From positions 1 to 64,000 of the forward strand of contig CAZOPR010000005.1 of assembly GCA_964581895.1 (NCBI GenBank): 64,000 bases of DNA, in the 5' to 3' direction. Below the pieces are notes generated by a model, which saw nothing but the letters and a program-made list of their open reading frames with translations, did not search any database and was not told where the DNA came from. The position numbers and the translations under genes were made by a program. Within the stretch, counting starts at the first letter, position 1. Each line of letters opens with the position of its first letter. Shown here in pieces: positions 46,381 to 55,905 of this stretch. Source of the stretch: Exilispira sp964581895. GTDB lineage: Bacteria > Spirochaetota > JAAYUW01.

Positions 46381-46643
46381 AGACATAATACATATAAATA
46401 CAAAAATTGTATAAATACAAAAGTTACATAAATACAAAGCAAGCAGAAATAGAAAACTAATATAAATATAAAGCAAGTACAAAAATAAAATAATATAAGT
46501 ACAAAACAGGAATTAAAAGCGAATAAGAATAAAACTAAATATTAAAAACAATGCATAATCTTGTTGTTGGCGGGAAATCTAGTGGCATAAAAATTAAAAG
46601 TAGCTGTTAGATAAAATAAACTTAGTTAGTTATATTATTAAAG
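46381..46643. other. A-rich spacer with ATAAATACAAAA repeats
   Basis: From 46381 to about 46510 the plus strand has loose 18-20-base units around ATAAATACAAAAGT. The right part shows no feature. The genes on both sides converge here. Confidence 0.55.
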
Positions 46644-48911
46644 CTAATCTCTTAATTTAATATTTTTTTCTTCCGCAATATCTGCTTTTATAAAGTCTTC
46701 GGGTTCTTTAATACTTTCTTGCTTATTCTTGCTTTGATTAAATGTTAGACTTTCAACTCTTTCTTTTTTAGCAAGTAAATCTTTGTTGGTTTTTTCTTCT
46801 TCAAGTTTGAAGAAATCTATCTCATTTTTTATATTTTCTGCTAGCATTTTTGCAGTCAATCCGATTTTGGAAATATTGCTTATTGAAATGTTTATTTCAT
46901 TTATTCCTTTTTCAATCTCATCCGTACTTGCTTTTACTTCGGAACTGATAGCTTTTAATTTCATTATTACATCATTTATCTGCTTTGTACCAAGAGACAT
47001 TTCGTAACTCGATGTTCTTGCAACCGAACTTATCTCATTCATCTTTTTAAGAGCTTCTATAACCTGCTTTGAACCCTGGTTTTGTTCATACATCGCATGA
47101 CTTACTTCTGCGACAATATTATCTACAACTTTAACATTTTGAGTCATCTCATCGAAAGAATTATTCACATTTTTTGAAGAGGCTACCATTTTATCAATAT
47201 TTGTCTTTATTTCTTTCAGATTTTTTTCTACTTCTATTGATTGATTTCCAGAAGTTTCAGCTAGTTTTCTTATTTCATCAGCAACCACTGCAAAACCTCT
47301 ACCTGCATCGCCAGCATGAGCAGCTTCTATCGCTGCATTCATCGAAAGAAGATTGGTTTTATTTGCTATTCCTATAATAAGATTATTTGCTTCAAGAAGT
47401 TTTTCTGATTGTTTTGAAATTAAATTTATTATATTTTGCATTTCTACAATATTATTTTTTCCTACTTCTGATGAATTGATTAGTGCATTTACAGATTCTT
47501 TTGCCTTGTTTGCGGAATTTGTAACTGAAGCTATGTTTGAAATCATCTCCTCAATGGATGAAGATGATTCTGTTACTGCAGCAGATAAATCTTCTACATG
47601 CTTTGATAAATTTTCGATACTTCTTGCCATCTGCTCAACTGAAGCAGTTGTCTGGGTTACAGATGTTGCCTGATCATCGATCATATCAGCAGTATGTTTT
47701 ATGTTGGAACTTATTTCATTTATGGAACTCGCTATTTCTGTCAGGTTAACAGATAAAGTTTCTGAAGTTTTTGTTAGTTCATTTGAACCAGATTTAAATG
47801 ATTTTAAGACATTGTTCAACTTTTGAATCATATTATTAAAATTATAGATTATTTTACCAATATCATCGTTTGACTTAAGTAAAATATATTCTGAAAAATC
47901 TCCGTCGGCTATACCCTCCAACCTTTCAAAAATCGGTTTTATCTTTCTTATAACCTGATAGTTTATAAAGATAATCATCAAAATGATAAAAATTACCATA
48001 ACAATTGAAGAAATCATTATTGAAATTTTTTGTGTTCTAGTAGTTGCTTCATATAATTCAGAATCATTTATATTTAAACCTATAAAAAAATCATAGTCTT
48101 TTGTGGCCTTAAAAGCAGCATGTTTTGGCGTACCTTTAAATATATATGTAAATACTCTATTTTTTAAACTTTCTTCAAGATCTTTTAAACTTTGCATCTT
48201 TTTAATCACTTCTTCCTTACTAAGATCCTGCATTATTAAATCATCTTTTGGATGAGAAAGTACTATTCCGTTAAAATCAGTTACAAAAACATAACCTGTT
48301 TTGCCAACATTTATAGTTGAAAATTCGTTTTTACCAAAAGTATTTATTTCAAAGAAAATAATTCCATAAAATATTTCCCCTTTACTATTTTCTCTTTTAT
48401 AGCTTAAAATAATTTGGGGAAGATTAAAATCTTGAGATTTATACCATTTTCTTGGGAATGGATTTTGTTTTATATCATTAAAATATTCTCTATTAGATAC
48501 ATTTTTTCCTATTCTTTCTTTAAAGTTTGACCATTTCATAATTCCATTCGAATCAACAATAGCGAATTCTCTTACAAAAGGATAAGTTTTTATAGTATTG
48601 TCAACTCGTTTTTGGACCTGTCCAACATCATCCCTTTTCCCATCTATAAAATCATTGAAATGTTGTCCAGAAAAAATCATATCTCCAACTAATTTTATAT
48701 CTTCAATATGAGAATCAAAGCGATCTGTCGCCAAATTTATTTTATCATAAAGTTCGTTATTTCTTATGTCCACTATAGAGCTTTTTACGATATTTAATGT
48801 GGGCAAAATTAAAGCAATTATAAATAGAATAAAAAGAATAACAATTACTGCATTAATCTTAAAAGTTAAAGATAGACCCTTTTTAAAAGTTTCAAATTTT
48901 TGATTGTCCAT
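46644..48911 (-). CDS. Methyl-accepting chemotaxis protein with dCache sensor
   Basis: A 755-residue chemoreceptor. Helix one is at about 15-40. The periplasmic dCache-type sensor spans about 45-295, with FAIVDSNGIMKWSNFKERIGKNVSNREYF and GYVFVTDFNGIVLSHPKDDLI as membrane-distal and -proximal PAS-like units. Helix two is at about 297-320, then HAMP (IKPIFERLEGIADGDFSEYI) and the signalling domain. The tip IIGIANKTNLLSMNAAIEAAHAG keeps the CheA/CheW contact residues. A charged tail of 60 residues ends the protein. AAGGA precedes ATG 48911, and TATAAT on the minus strand (48947-48942) may be its -10. dCache domains often bind amino acids or other small acids; the ligand is unknown. Confidence 0.93.
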   Translation of the reverse strand: MDNQKFETFKKGLSLTFKINAVIVILFILFIIALILPTLNIVKSSIVDIRNNELYDKINLATDRFDSHIEDIKLVGDMIFSGQHFNDFIDGKRDDVGQVQKRVDNTIKTYPFVREFAIVDSNGIMKWSNFKERIGKNVSNREYFNDIKQNPFPRKWYKSQDFNLPQIILSYKRENSKGEIFYGIIFFEINTFGKNEFSTINVGKTGYVFVTDFNGIVLSHPKDDLIMQDLSKEEVIKKMQSLKDLEESLKNRVFTYIFKGTPKHAAFKATKDYDFFIGLNINDSELYEATTRTQKISIMISSIVMVIFIILMIIFINYQVIRKIKPIFERLEGIADGDFSEYILLKSNDDIGKIIYNFNNMIQKLNNVLKSFKSGSNELTKTSETLSVNLTEIASSINEISSNIKHTADMIDDQATSVTQTTASVEQMARSIENLSKHVEDLSAAVTESSSSIEEMISNIASVTNSANKAKESVNALINSSEVGKNNIVEMQNIINLISKQSEKLLEANNLIIGIANKTNLLSMNAAIEAAHAGDAGRGFAVVADEIRKLAETSGNQSIEVEKNLKEIKTNIDKMVASSKNVNNSFDEMTQNVKVVDNIVAEVSHAMYEQNQGSKQVIEALKKMNEISSVARTSSYEMSLGTKQINDVIMKLKAISSEVKASTDEIEKGINEINISISNISKIGLTAKMLAENIKNEIDFFKLEEEKTNKDLLAKKERVESLTFNQSKNKQESIKEPEDFIKADIAEEKNIKLRD

Positions 48912-49279
48912 ATTTTATTCCTTATTAATTTAATAATAAAAATTATAGTATTTTTCATTAAAATAAAATATAATATTATCACATAACCCTTTATATTTCA
49001 AATTTGTTAAAAATCAATAGCCTTTATAAATTAAAGTTAGAGAAATATAATTATTCATAGACAAAGATATTTTTTTATTTGTTTTTGATTTTTAGCTGAT
49101 TATAAGCTGATTATAAATAGAGTTTTAGAATATATAAACTTATAAGTAAATTTTAATATTAATTAGCAAAAAAAATCTAATTATAAACGATTCAACTTAT
49201 AAATATTTCAGTTTTAATCCTTGCCAAAGAGAAGATAATATAGTAAACTTATCGAAAAGAAGACTCGATACTTTTAATA
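48912..49279. other. Divergent intergenic region
   Basis: 368 bases between two divergent signalling genes. The only notable element is TATAAT on the minus strand at 48947-48942 before the chemoreceptor. Nothing convincing was seen for the plus-strand gene except TTGCCA at 49221. No coding frame. Confidence 0.5.
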
Positions 49280-51814
49280 ATGATTATTTCTTTATTTTAT
49301 TTAATTTCTGCAACTTTAAGTTTATCTTTGGGCTTTTATGTTTTTCTTAAAAATAAAAATGGAAATACTCAAAAAATCTTTTTAATATTGACTATTAATA
49401 TTTTTCTATGGGCTTTTGTTTATGCATTAATGAATATTTCAAATTCTGTTGAACTGGTAACCTTATTTCATAGAATTGGTTCCATTTTTTACAGTCTTTT
49501 TTACGCAATCCTTCTTCATCTTATAACTATTATATCTAAAAATGAAAATCTTTTAAATAGAAAAAGAATTTTATCAAGAATTATTCTATATTTACCTGCA
49601 TTTATTTCACTTCTTCTTTACTTTATAATAAGTCCAGTTAAGAGTTCTGAACATTTTAAGACGCCTCTTGGCTGGGGATATATGAATGATAAAACAGTAA
49701 ATATATTTGTTTTTTATTATTTTTATCTTTACTATATAATTTATAGTTTAATTGCTTTTTATTTGCTTGTAAGATGGTATAAAAATGCAAGATATATTAA
49801 GGAAAAAAAGCAAGCTTTTTTACTTTTATCAAGCATTTTCACAGTTTTTGTTTTGGGAACAATAACAGATATAATATGGCCTATCTTTGGGAAATACCCC
49901 TTACCTCCAATGGCAACGATTTTTCTGTCAATACCTATTATTGCAATATGGATAGCAATAAATAAATTTAGTTTCATGGAAGCTCATCTTGATACAGGTG
50001 CTCTTTATTTTTTACGTTCGACAAAAACAGGTATAATTATACTAAATAATGAAATGCAAATAAATGAAATAAGCGATGGAGCCTTAAATATACTTCAAGA
50101 AAGTGAAGAAAAGGTAAAAGAGAAAAAAATTTCAGAAATTTTTCCGTATTTCAATGGAAATAAAAATAACCAATTTTACAATTTAAGAACATATGCGATT
50201 AAAAGCAATGATGAAAATATTCCGGTTTTCCTTAATTTTATGCCGTTTAAAGATGAATATGATGAAAATATAGGATATCTTCTTCTTTTCGATGATATTT
50301 CTGAAATCACTAATCTACAAAACCAGCTTGAAAAATTAAATGAAAGTCTTGAAGAAAAGATTAATCTTAGGACTATGCAGCTTCAAAGGGAAATAGAGAA
50401 GCAGATTCTTCAAAGAAAAAAGTACCAGACACTTTTTGACAATTCACAGGATGCAGTTGCTGAATGTGATGAAAAAGGGATTATAGTAAATATCAATGAA
50501 AGCTTTGAAAGGCTTTTTGAATATAAAAGAAATGAAGCAATAGGAAAACATATAGATGATGTAGTCAATGCATTGGAAAACAAGGAAAGCGGGGTTGAGA
50601 TTACAAACAAAGTTTTAGAAAATAATGTTATCACCTTAGAAGGTATAAGAATAACAAAAAGCAAAAGGCAAATTTATACTTTGATTAGAGGAGTTCCAAT
50701 AATCATAGATGGTAAGGCAATCGGTGGTTTTGCTATCTACACTGACCTTACTAAAAATAAAGAATATGAAGATAAACTTAAAATAATGGCTCAAAAAGAT
50801 GCTCTGACAGACCTTTATAACTTGAACCAATTTGAAGAGTTTATTGGAAGTGGTAGTTTTGATGAAAAATTACCTATTGGACTTATTGTATCTGATATAA
50901 ATGGTTTAAAATTTATAAATGATTCTTTTGGGCATGATGTAGGAGACAAACTTTTAAAAAATTATGCTAAAATACTTTTACATTGCGTTAGAAAAGATGA
51001 CCTTGTTTTTAGAATAGGTGGTGATGAATTCCTTATCCTTTTAACTAATGCGAACAATAAACTTGTAGAGGAAGTTATAAAAAGAATTGAAAATAATATC
51101 TTAAAATTCAATGAAGAAAGTGAGGATAAAACCATAATAATAAATGAATCTTCTGGCTATTCTTTAGTCTTTTCAAAAGAAGAGATAAGAAGTCAACTTA
51201 AAAAAGCAGATGATATGATGTACAGAAATAAACTTTTAAATAAGTCCAGCAATAAAAATACAATTCTTAAGATACTTCTTTCTGCTCTTTCAGAAAAAGA
51301 TTTTATAACAATGGGGCATACAAATAGAGTTCTTGAAATATGCAGGAAAATTGCAGAGAAGATGAATCTTGATAATAGCAAAAAAGATAACCTTTTTCTT
51401 CTCTCAGAAGTTCATGATATAGGAAAAATAGCAATCCCTGATTCCATTTTGCAAAAACCTGGTAAATTGACTGATTCAGAATGGGAAATAATGAAATCTC
51501 ACTCTGAAAAAGGCTACAGGATAGCTATAAATTCGGAAGAGCTTTCAAATATTGCTGAACTTGTTCTTAAGCATCACGAAAGATGGGACGGTAAAGGTTA
51601 TCCATTAGGCTTAAAAGGTGAAGAAATCCCTATTGAATGTAGAATCCTATCTATTGCAGATTCATTTGATGCTATGACTTCTCAAAGACCATATAATATA
51701 ATAAAAAGTGTAAATCAAGCCATTGAGGAAATTATCAGTTGCTCTGACAAACAGTATGATCCATCAATCGTTGAAATTTTCAAGCAGTTGATAATAGAAA
51801 AAGAAATCTTTTAG
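49280..51814 (+). CDS. Membrane GGDEF / HD-GYP cyclic di-GMP protein
   Basis: An 844-residue protein. Residues 1-235 hold about seven helices of the histidine-kinase N-terminal 7TM type. A first PAS-like unit (about 245-345) leads into a coiled coil (LQNQLEKLNESLEEKINLRTMQLQREIEKQ), a second PAS (about 380-490), a GGDEF domain (RIGGDEFLILL, intact) and an HD-GYP domain: EVHDIGKIAIPDSILQKPGKLTDSEWEIMKSHSEKGY and LKHHERWDGKGYPLGLKGEEIP. Both output domains look catalytically complete, so it could make and degrade cyclic di-GMP, or the GGDEF may act as a GTP sensor for the phosphodiesterase. The gene begins without a strong ribosome site. Confidence 0.92.
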   Translation: MIISLFYLISATLSLSLGFYVFLKNKNGNTQKIFLILTINIFLWAFVYALMNISNSVELVTLFHRIGSIFYSLFYAILLHLITIISKNENLLNRKRILSRIILYLPAFISLLLYFIISPVKSSEHFKTPLGWGYMNDKTVNIFVFYYFYLYYIIYSLIAFYLLVRWYKNARYIKEKKQAFLLLSSIFTVFVLGTITDIIWPIFGKYPLPPMATIFLSIPIIAIWIAINKFSFMEAHLDTGALYFLRSTKTGIIILNNEMQINEISDGALNILQESEEKVKEKKISEIFPYFNGNKNNQFYNLRTYAIKSNDENIPVFLNFMPFKDEYDENIGYLLLFDDISEITNLQNQLEKLNESLEEKINLRTMQLQREIEKQILQRKKYQTLFDNSQDAVAECDEKGIIVNINESFERLFEYKRNEAIGKHIDDVVNALENKESGVEITNKVLENNVITLEGIRITKSKRQIYTLIRGVPIIIDGKAIGGFAIYTDLTKNKEYEDKLKIMAQKDALTDLYNLNQFEEFIGSGSFDEKLPIGLIVSDINGLKFINDSFGHDVGDKLLKNYAKILLHCVRKDDLVFRIGGDEFLILLTNANNKLVEEVIKRIENNILKFNEESEDKTIIINESSGYSLVFSKEEIRSQLKKADDMMYRNKLLNKSSNKNTILKILLSALSEKDFITMGHTNRVLEICRKIAEKMNLDNSKKDNLFLLSEVHDIGKIAIPDSILQKPGKLTDSEWEIMKSHSEKGYRIAINSEELSNIAELVLKHHERWDGKGYPLGLKGEEIPIECRILSIADSFDAMTSQRPYNIIKSVNQAIEEIISCSDKQYDPSIVEIFKQLIIEKEIF

Positions 51815-51891
51815 TTTTGACTTAAATAAAAAATATTTTAACTTTTAACTAGAAGTTGATAATATTAAGGTGATATTATTAAGGTGATAAT

Positions 51892-52596
51892 ATGAGCCAG
51901 AAGGTTATATTTGCTGTTGAAGATGATAATGATATTCTTTCATTACTTGAAACAACCTTTACAAAGGAACACTATATATTTGAAGGTTTTGATTCGGCAA
52001 AGTATTTTTTTGAAAGGTTAAAATTAAAAATACCAGATTTAATAATACTGGATCTTATGCTTCCTGATATCGATGGATTTGAGATAATAAAAAGATTAAA
52101 AACATCAAAGGACTATAACTATATCCCAATAATAATTGTCAGTGCAAAAACAGATGAAGTTGATAAGGTAGTTGGTCTTGAAATAGGTGCAGATGATTAT
52201 ATTGTAAAGCCTTTTTCTGTTAAAGAGCTTTTAGTAAGAGTTAAAAAGCAGATTCAAAAAGAAAAGTTTACTAAACAAGAAGAAGTTGAAAAAGATGAAT
52301 TGGTGTTAGACTTAAAAGAAGGTAAAATTAGACTTTCTAAGTTAAGACATTCTGTTTACCTTGATAATGAAAAGTTAAACCTGACTTCTGCAGAGTTTAA
52401 GATACTTGAAAAATTGATGGAAAACCCGGGATGGATTATAAGCCGGGATAAGCTTTTAGATTACCTTTGGGGAAACGAAAAAGCAGTTATAGATAGAACT
52501 ATAGATGTTCATGTAACCCATCTTCGTCAAAAATTGAAAAATGCTGGAAAATATATTAAAAATGAAAGAGGAATTGGCTATAAGTTCGATATCTGA
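51892..52596 (+). CDS. phoB: Phosphate regulon response regulator (PhoB/PhoP-like)
   Basis: A 234-residue OmpR-family response regulator. The receiver domain shows AVEDDNDIL, phospho-acceptor Asp in LIILDLMLPDIDGFE, Ser in IIIVSAKTDE and Lys in DYIVKPFSVKEL. The winged-helix domain shows LNLTSAEFKILEKLMENPGWIISRDKLLDYLWG and DRTIDVHVTHLRQKL. Its place before a histidine kinase and the pst genes identifies it as the phosphate regulator. It probably binds the TTAACA-type repeats upstream of pstS and pstC. AAGGTGAT, duplicated 18 bases apart, lies before the ATG. Confidence 0.9.
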   Translation: MSQKVIFAVEDDNDILSLLETTFTKEHYIFEGFDSAKYFFERLKLKIPDLIILDLMLPDIDGFEIIKRLKTSKDYNYIPIIIVSAKTDEVDKVVGLEIGADDYIVKPFSVKELLVRVKKQIQKEKFTKQEEVEKDELVLDLKEGKIRLSKLRHSVYLDNEKLNLTSAEFKILEKLMENPGWIISRDKLLDYLWGNEKAVIDRTIDVHVTHLRQKLKNAGKYIKNERGIGYKFDI

Positions 52597-52703
52597 AAAT
52601 TAGCTATTCTTTTTATATTTATACTTTTATCTTAAATCTATGAACAAAAATAGTAAATAAATATAATGAATAAAAATTTTATTTTATATAAAAGGCAAAT
52701 TAA

Positions 52704-54461
52704 ATGGATGAAATAAAAATTATTGAAAGGAAAATATTTTTTAGAGGTCTAATTTTTAACTTCTTCCTTTTCCTTATTATTTTTATTGTTTTAATATCAA
52801 TAATTTTAAGTTACAACTATAAAACCTTCATATCTGAAAATCTTGATTTTTGCATAGATATTTCAAATATAATAGAAAGGTCAATTGATAAGGATCTTAC
52901 AAATCTACCTGATTTTTCTAACTTAAATTCAAGAGTTACTTTGATTGATTGTGATGGTAAGGTCTTATATGACAATAAAGCAGATATCTCTCTTATGGAA
53001 ACTCATTTTGATAGAATTGAGCTTCTTCGTTCCATGCAAAAAGGAAGTTCATATGATATCAGAACAAGCAAAACACTTGGTAAAAAGTTATTTTATTACT
53101 CAAAACAGGTTATAAAAAATGGTAAATGCATAGGTTTTATAAGGATAAGTAAAGATATAAATAAACTTGAAAAGGCTAATTCAAACTCCATAATATTGCT
53201 TTTATCATTTTTATTTTTAATCTTTTTTATAACAATAATATTAACTTACAATCAGAATTCTAATCTATTTTCAATAATAAATTTTACATTATTTAGCTTA
53301 ACTAAAATTATTGAAGGAAATGAGAATAATAATATTTTATTAAATCGTAAAAACTGGATTTATGGAAAACAGTTACAAAACAAAATAGAAAACCAGCTTC
53401 TATTATCATTTTCAAAAACTAAAGAAAAAATAGTGAAAAATGAAATAGAAATTATTTCGAATCTTTTTGAAAATTTTGATGAACCTGTTTTCCTTTTTTC
53501 AGAAAATGGCCAAGCCCTTGTTGCTAATAGCATTGCAAGAAAAACTTTTATCCCAGAAAAATTTCAAAACCAATATAAAGAAAAGCATTTCTGGGAAATT
53601 TTTATTTCATCTGATATTTCAGTAGCAATACAAAAAACAATGGAAAATAAAGATAAAATTTTAACTGAAATTGATCTTGGTAATAAATTATTTTTATTAA
53701 GAGTTGTTTTTTTAAGTTCAGTTAATTCTATCTTTGCAATATTTACAGATATTAGTGAGGCAAAAAGATACTACGAACTTAGAAAATGGATACTTTCTGC
53801 AATAACTCATGAACTAAAAACTCCGCTTACTTCTTTAAATGGCTTTTTGGAGCAGATAATAACCGAATCAGAGGAAAAAAATTTAGATAGCATACTTTCT
53901 TATGCCCAGATAGCAAAAAGAAATAGCCATCGTCTTATACTTTTAACAGAAGATATAATAGAACTTGAAAAGATGCATTATCAAAAAAAGTTAAATGTCG
54001 AAAAATTTGATATAAATTCATCAATAAATGAGATAGTTCTTTTATTTTCTCCTGTTGCTGCCCAGAAAAACATAGATTTATTTTATAATACCAAAAATAA
54101 AGATGAAAAGATAATATTCAGTACAGATAAAAATCTATTTGAACAAATTTTAATTAATCTTGTTGATAATGCCATAAAATATACCGAACAGGGATTTGTC
54201 AAAATTTATCTTGAAAAAACTGATGATAAATTAAAAATAATAGTTGAAGATACTGGCATAGGAATTGAAGAAAAGGAAATCCCCAAGATTTTCGAACCTT
54301 TTTATTGTGTTGATAAAAGTAGAAGTAAGCAAAAAGGCGGTACTGGACTTGGTCTTTCAATAGTAAAAAAAGCAACGGAAAACCTTGGTGGTAGTATTGA
54401 AGTTATAAGTTATCCATATAAAGGAACAAAATTCATTGTTTTACTACCTTATTTACCTTAA
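52704..54461 (+). CDS. phoR: Phosphate regulon sensor histidine kinase (PhoR-like)
   Basis: A 585-residue membrane kinase. Helix one is at about 12-35 and helix two at about 160-182, enclosing a sensor domain of about 120 residues (SRVTLIDCDGKVLYDNKAD). A PAS domain lies at about 255-345. HisKA carries the phosphorylated His in ILSAITHELKTPLTSLNGF, and the HATPase has NLVDNAIKYTE, VEDTGIGIEE and GTGLGLSIVKKA. Domain order matches PhoR of Gram-positive and other bacteria. It begins 107 bases after phoB and ends 179 bases before pstS. Signal strength is probably relayed through PhoU and the Pst transporter. Confidence 0.9.
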   Translation: MDEIKIIERKIFFRGLIFNFFLFLIIFIVLISIILSYNYKTFISENLDFCIDISNIIERSIDKDLTNLPDFSNLNSRVTLIDCDGKVLYDNKADISLMETHFDRIELLRSMQKGSSYDIRTSKTLGKKLFYYSKQVIKNGKCIGFIRISKDINKLEKANSNSIILLLSFLFLIFFITIILTYNQNSNLFSIINFTLFSLTKIIEGNENNNILLNRKNWIYGKQLQNKIENQLLLSFSKTKEKIVKNEIEIISNLFENFDEPVFLFSENGQALVANSIARKTFIPEKFQNQYKEKHFWEIFISSDISVAIQKTMENKDKILTEIDLGNKLFLLRVVFLSSVNSIFAIFTDISEAKRYYELRKWILSAITHELKTPLTSLNGFLEQIITESEEKNLDSILSYAQIAKRNSHRLILLTEDIIELEKMHYQKKLNVEKFDINSSINEIVLLFSPVAAQKNIDLFYNTKNKDEKIIFSTDKNLFEQILINLVDNAIKYTEQGFVKIYLEKTDDKLKIIVEDTGIGIEEKEIPKIFEPFYCVDKSRSKQKGGTGLGLSIVKKATENLGGSIEVISYPYKGTKFIVLLPYLP

Positions 54462-54469
54462 ATAAATAT

Positions 54470-54569
54470 TTAACTGATATTTAACTAATATTACCTTTGA
54501 AAAAATCTTTCCCCATTTTATTATTCTCTTTATATTAAAAACTAATCTATCCTTAACAAAAATTTAACA
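54470..54569 (+). promoter_or_regulatory. PHO-box-like direct repeats upstream of pstS
   Basis: Cluster one: TTAACT (54470), TTAACT (54481) and TTACCT (54491). Cluster two: TTAACA (54553) and TTAACA (54564). Spacing is 10-11 bases, one helical turn, as in PhoB/PhoP binding sites. The second cluster lies 72-88 bases before the pstS ATG. Confidence 0.65.
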
Positions 54570-54640
54570 TAAAAATAATAATAATCTTAATCAAACTAAA
54601 CATTCAAAGATTTTACTATAGGTGTAAAGGGGGACTTTAT

Positions 54641-55693
54641 ATGAACAAAAAAACTTTAATCTTTTTATTTCTTTCAATTTTATTAATAATTTTCTTTAGC
54701 AATCTTTCCGCACAATCTAAAATTGAAATAACTGGCGGTGGCGCTACTTTTCCACAACCTTTTTATTCAAAACTTTTTGATATCTACTATAACTTAAAAG
54801 GTGTAAAAGTAAATTATCAAGGTATTGGTTCTGGCGGTGGTATCAAAGGTCTTACTGATAAAACCATGGATTTTGGCGCAACAGATGCTCCTATGACTGC
54901 TGAGGAAGAAAAACTTGCCAATAATCCTATCATACACTTTCCTACATGTCTTGGTGCTGTTGTTGTTATTTACAATCTACCAGGAAATCCAGCTGTTAGA
55001 TTAACCGGTGATTTAATAGCAAAGATATTTATGGGTAAAATTACAAAATGGAATGATCCAGAAATTGTAAAAGTTAATCCTTCTGTTAAAATGCCAAATC
55101 TTCCTATAATTGTTACAAGAAGAACAGATGGTAGTGGTACAACTTATATCTTTTCTGAATATCTAACAAAAGTAAGTAAAGATTGGGCTTCAACATTAGG
55201 AACTGGAAAATCATTAAATTGGAGCCAGGCTACAATAGGACAGAAGGGAAATCCAGGTGTTGCTGGATTTGTAACACAGACTCCTGGTGCCATTGGTTAT
55301 GTTGAACTTGTTTATGCAATTCAAAATAATATAAAATATGCATCAGTTCAGAATTCCTCAGGAAATTTCATAGAACCAAATCTTGATTCAGTATCACTTT
55401 CAGCAGAAGTTGATATTGCTGCTGATACCAAAGTTTCACTTACAAATACTCCTTCTAAAAATGGCTATCCTATCAGTTCATTTACATGGATAATTCTTTA
55501 TACTGAACAGAACTACAATGGAAGAAATATTGAAATGGTAAAAGCAATGCTGGATCTTTTCTGGTTTATTATTCATGACGGTCAAAAATATGCAAAAGAA
55601 CTTGGTTATGCTCCACTTCCTTCAGCTGCTGTAAAAAAAGCAGAAGCTCAACTTAAAAAAGTCACCTTCAATGGAGTACCTGTTCTTAAATAA
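54641..55693 (+). CDS. pstS: Phosphate ABC transporter substrate-binding protein PstS
   Basis: Periplasmic or lipid-tethered phosphate receptor of the high-affinity importer. The 350 residues start with a signal peptide (KKTLIFLFLSILLIIFFSNLSAQS, cleavage likely after SAQ). The mature protein begins ITGGGATFPQPFYSKLFDIY, the PstS hallmark, and goes on YQGIGSGGGIKGLTD, FGATDAPM and RTDGSGTTYIFSEYL, which holds the phosphate-binding loop. No lipobox Cys is seen, so it should be soluble in a periplasm, which hints at a Gram-negative envelope. AAGGGGG lies before the ATG. A terminator follows it, so pstS is likely transcribed above the rest of the cluster. Confidence 0.95.
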   Translation: MNKKTLIFLFLSILLIIFFSNLSAQSKIEITGGGATFPQPFYSKLFDIYYNLKGVKVNYQGIGSGGGIKGLTDKTMDFGATDAPMTAEEEKLANNPIIHFPTCLGAVVVIYNLPGNPAVRLTGDLIAKIFMGKITKWNDPEIVKVNPSVKMPNLPIIVTRRTDGSGTTYIFSEYLTKVSKDWASTLGTGKSLNWSQATIGQKGNPGVAGFVTQTPGAIGYVELVYAIQNNIKYASVQNSSGNFIEPNLDSVSLSAEVDIAADTKVSLTNTPSKNGYPISSFTWIILYTEQNYNGRNIEMVKAMLDLFWFIIHDGQKYAKELGYAPLPSAAVKKAEAQLKKVTFNGVPVLK

Positions 55694-55787
55694 ACAAAGA
55701 AAGTTAAAAAACAAAAATGAGTTCTGACTACATAATAATAAAATTTTAGTTAAAATTAAAATTTAATTTTACTAAAACAAAAATCGG

Positions 55788-55827
55788 GGGTGCCACAAAA
55801 TCTATTTTGATATGGCACCCTTTTTTA
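55788..55827 (+). terminator. Terminator between pstS and pstC
   Basis: An 8-bp GC-rich stem (GGGTGCCA at 55788-55795 with TGGCACCC at 55813-55820) with inner pairing CAAAAT/ATTTTG is followed by TTTTTTATT. It probably ends most pstS transcripts. Confidence 0.9.
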
Positions 55828-55830
55828 TTC

Positions 55831-55858
55831 TTAACACAAAATTAACAAAATCTTAATA
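55831..55858 (+). promoter_or_regulatory. PHO-box-like triple repeat upstream of pstC
   Basis: TTAACA (55831), TTAACA (55842) and TTAATA (55853) recur at exactly 11-base steps, directly after the pstS terminator and 48 bases before pstC. The same hexamer and step occur before pstS, so pstC probably has its own phosphate-controlled promoter. Confidence 0.65.
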
Positions 55859-55905
55859 TTATATAGGTTTTTATTTTTTAATTTTGGTTTAGCAAGGTAT
55901 AAAAG

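Noticed and set aside
47174..47749. Three plus-strand frames opposite the dCache chemoreceptor
   Set aside because: Shadows of the MCP coding region; Leu/Ser/Phe-rich with no family pattern.
51838..51850. TTAACT-type repeats upstream of phoB as a PHO box
   Set aside because: The two hexamers are seven bases apart, not the 10-11 seen before pstS and pstC, so the match is probably chance.
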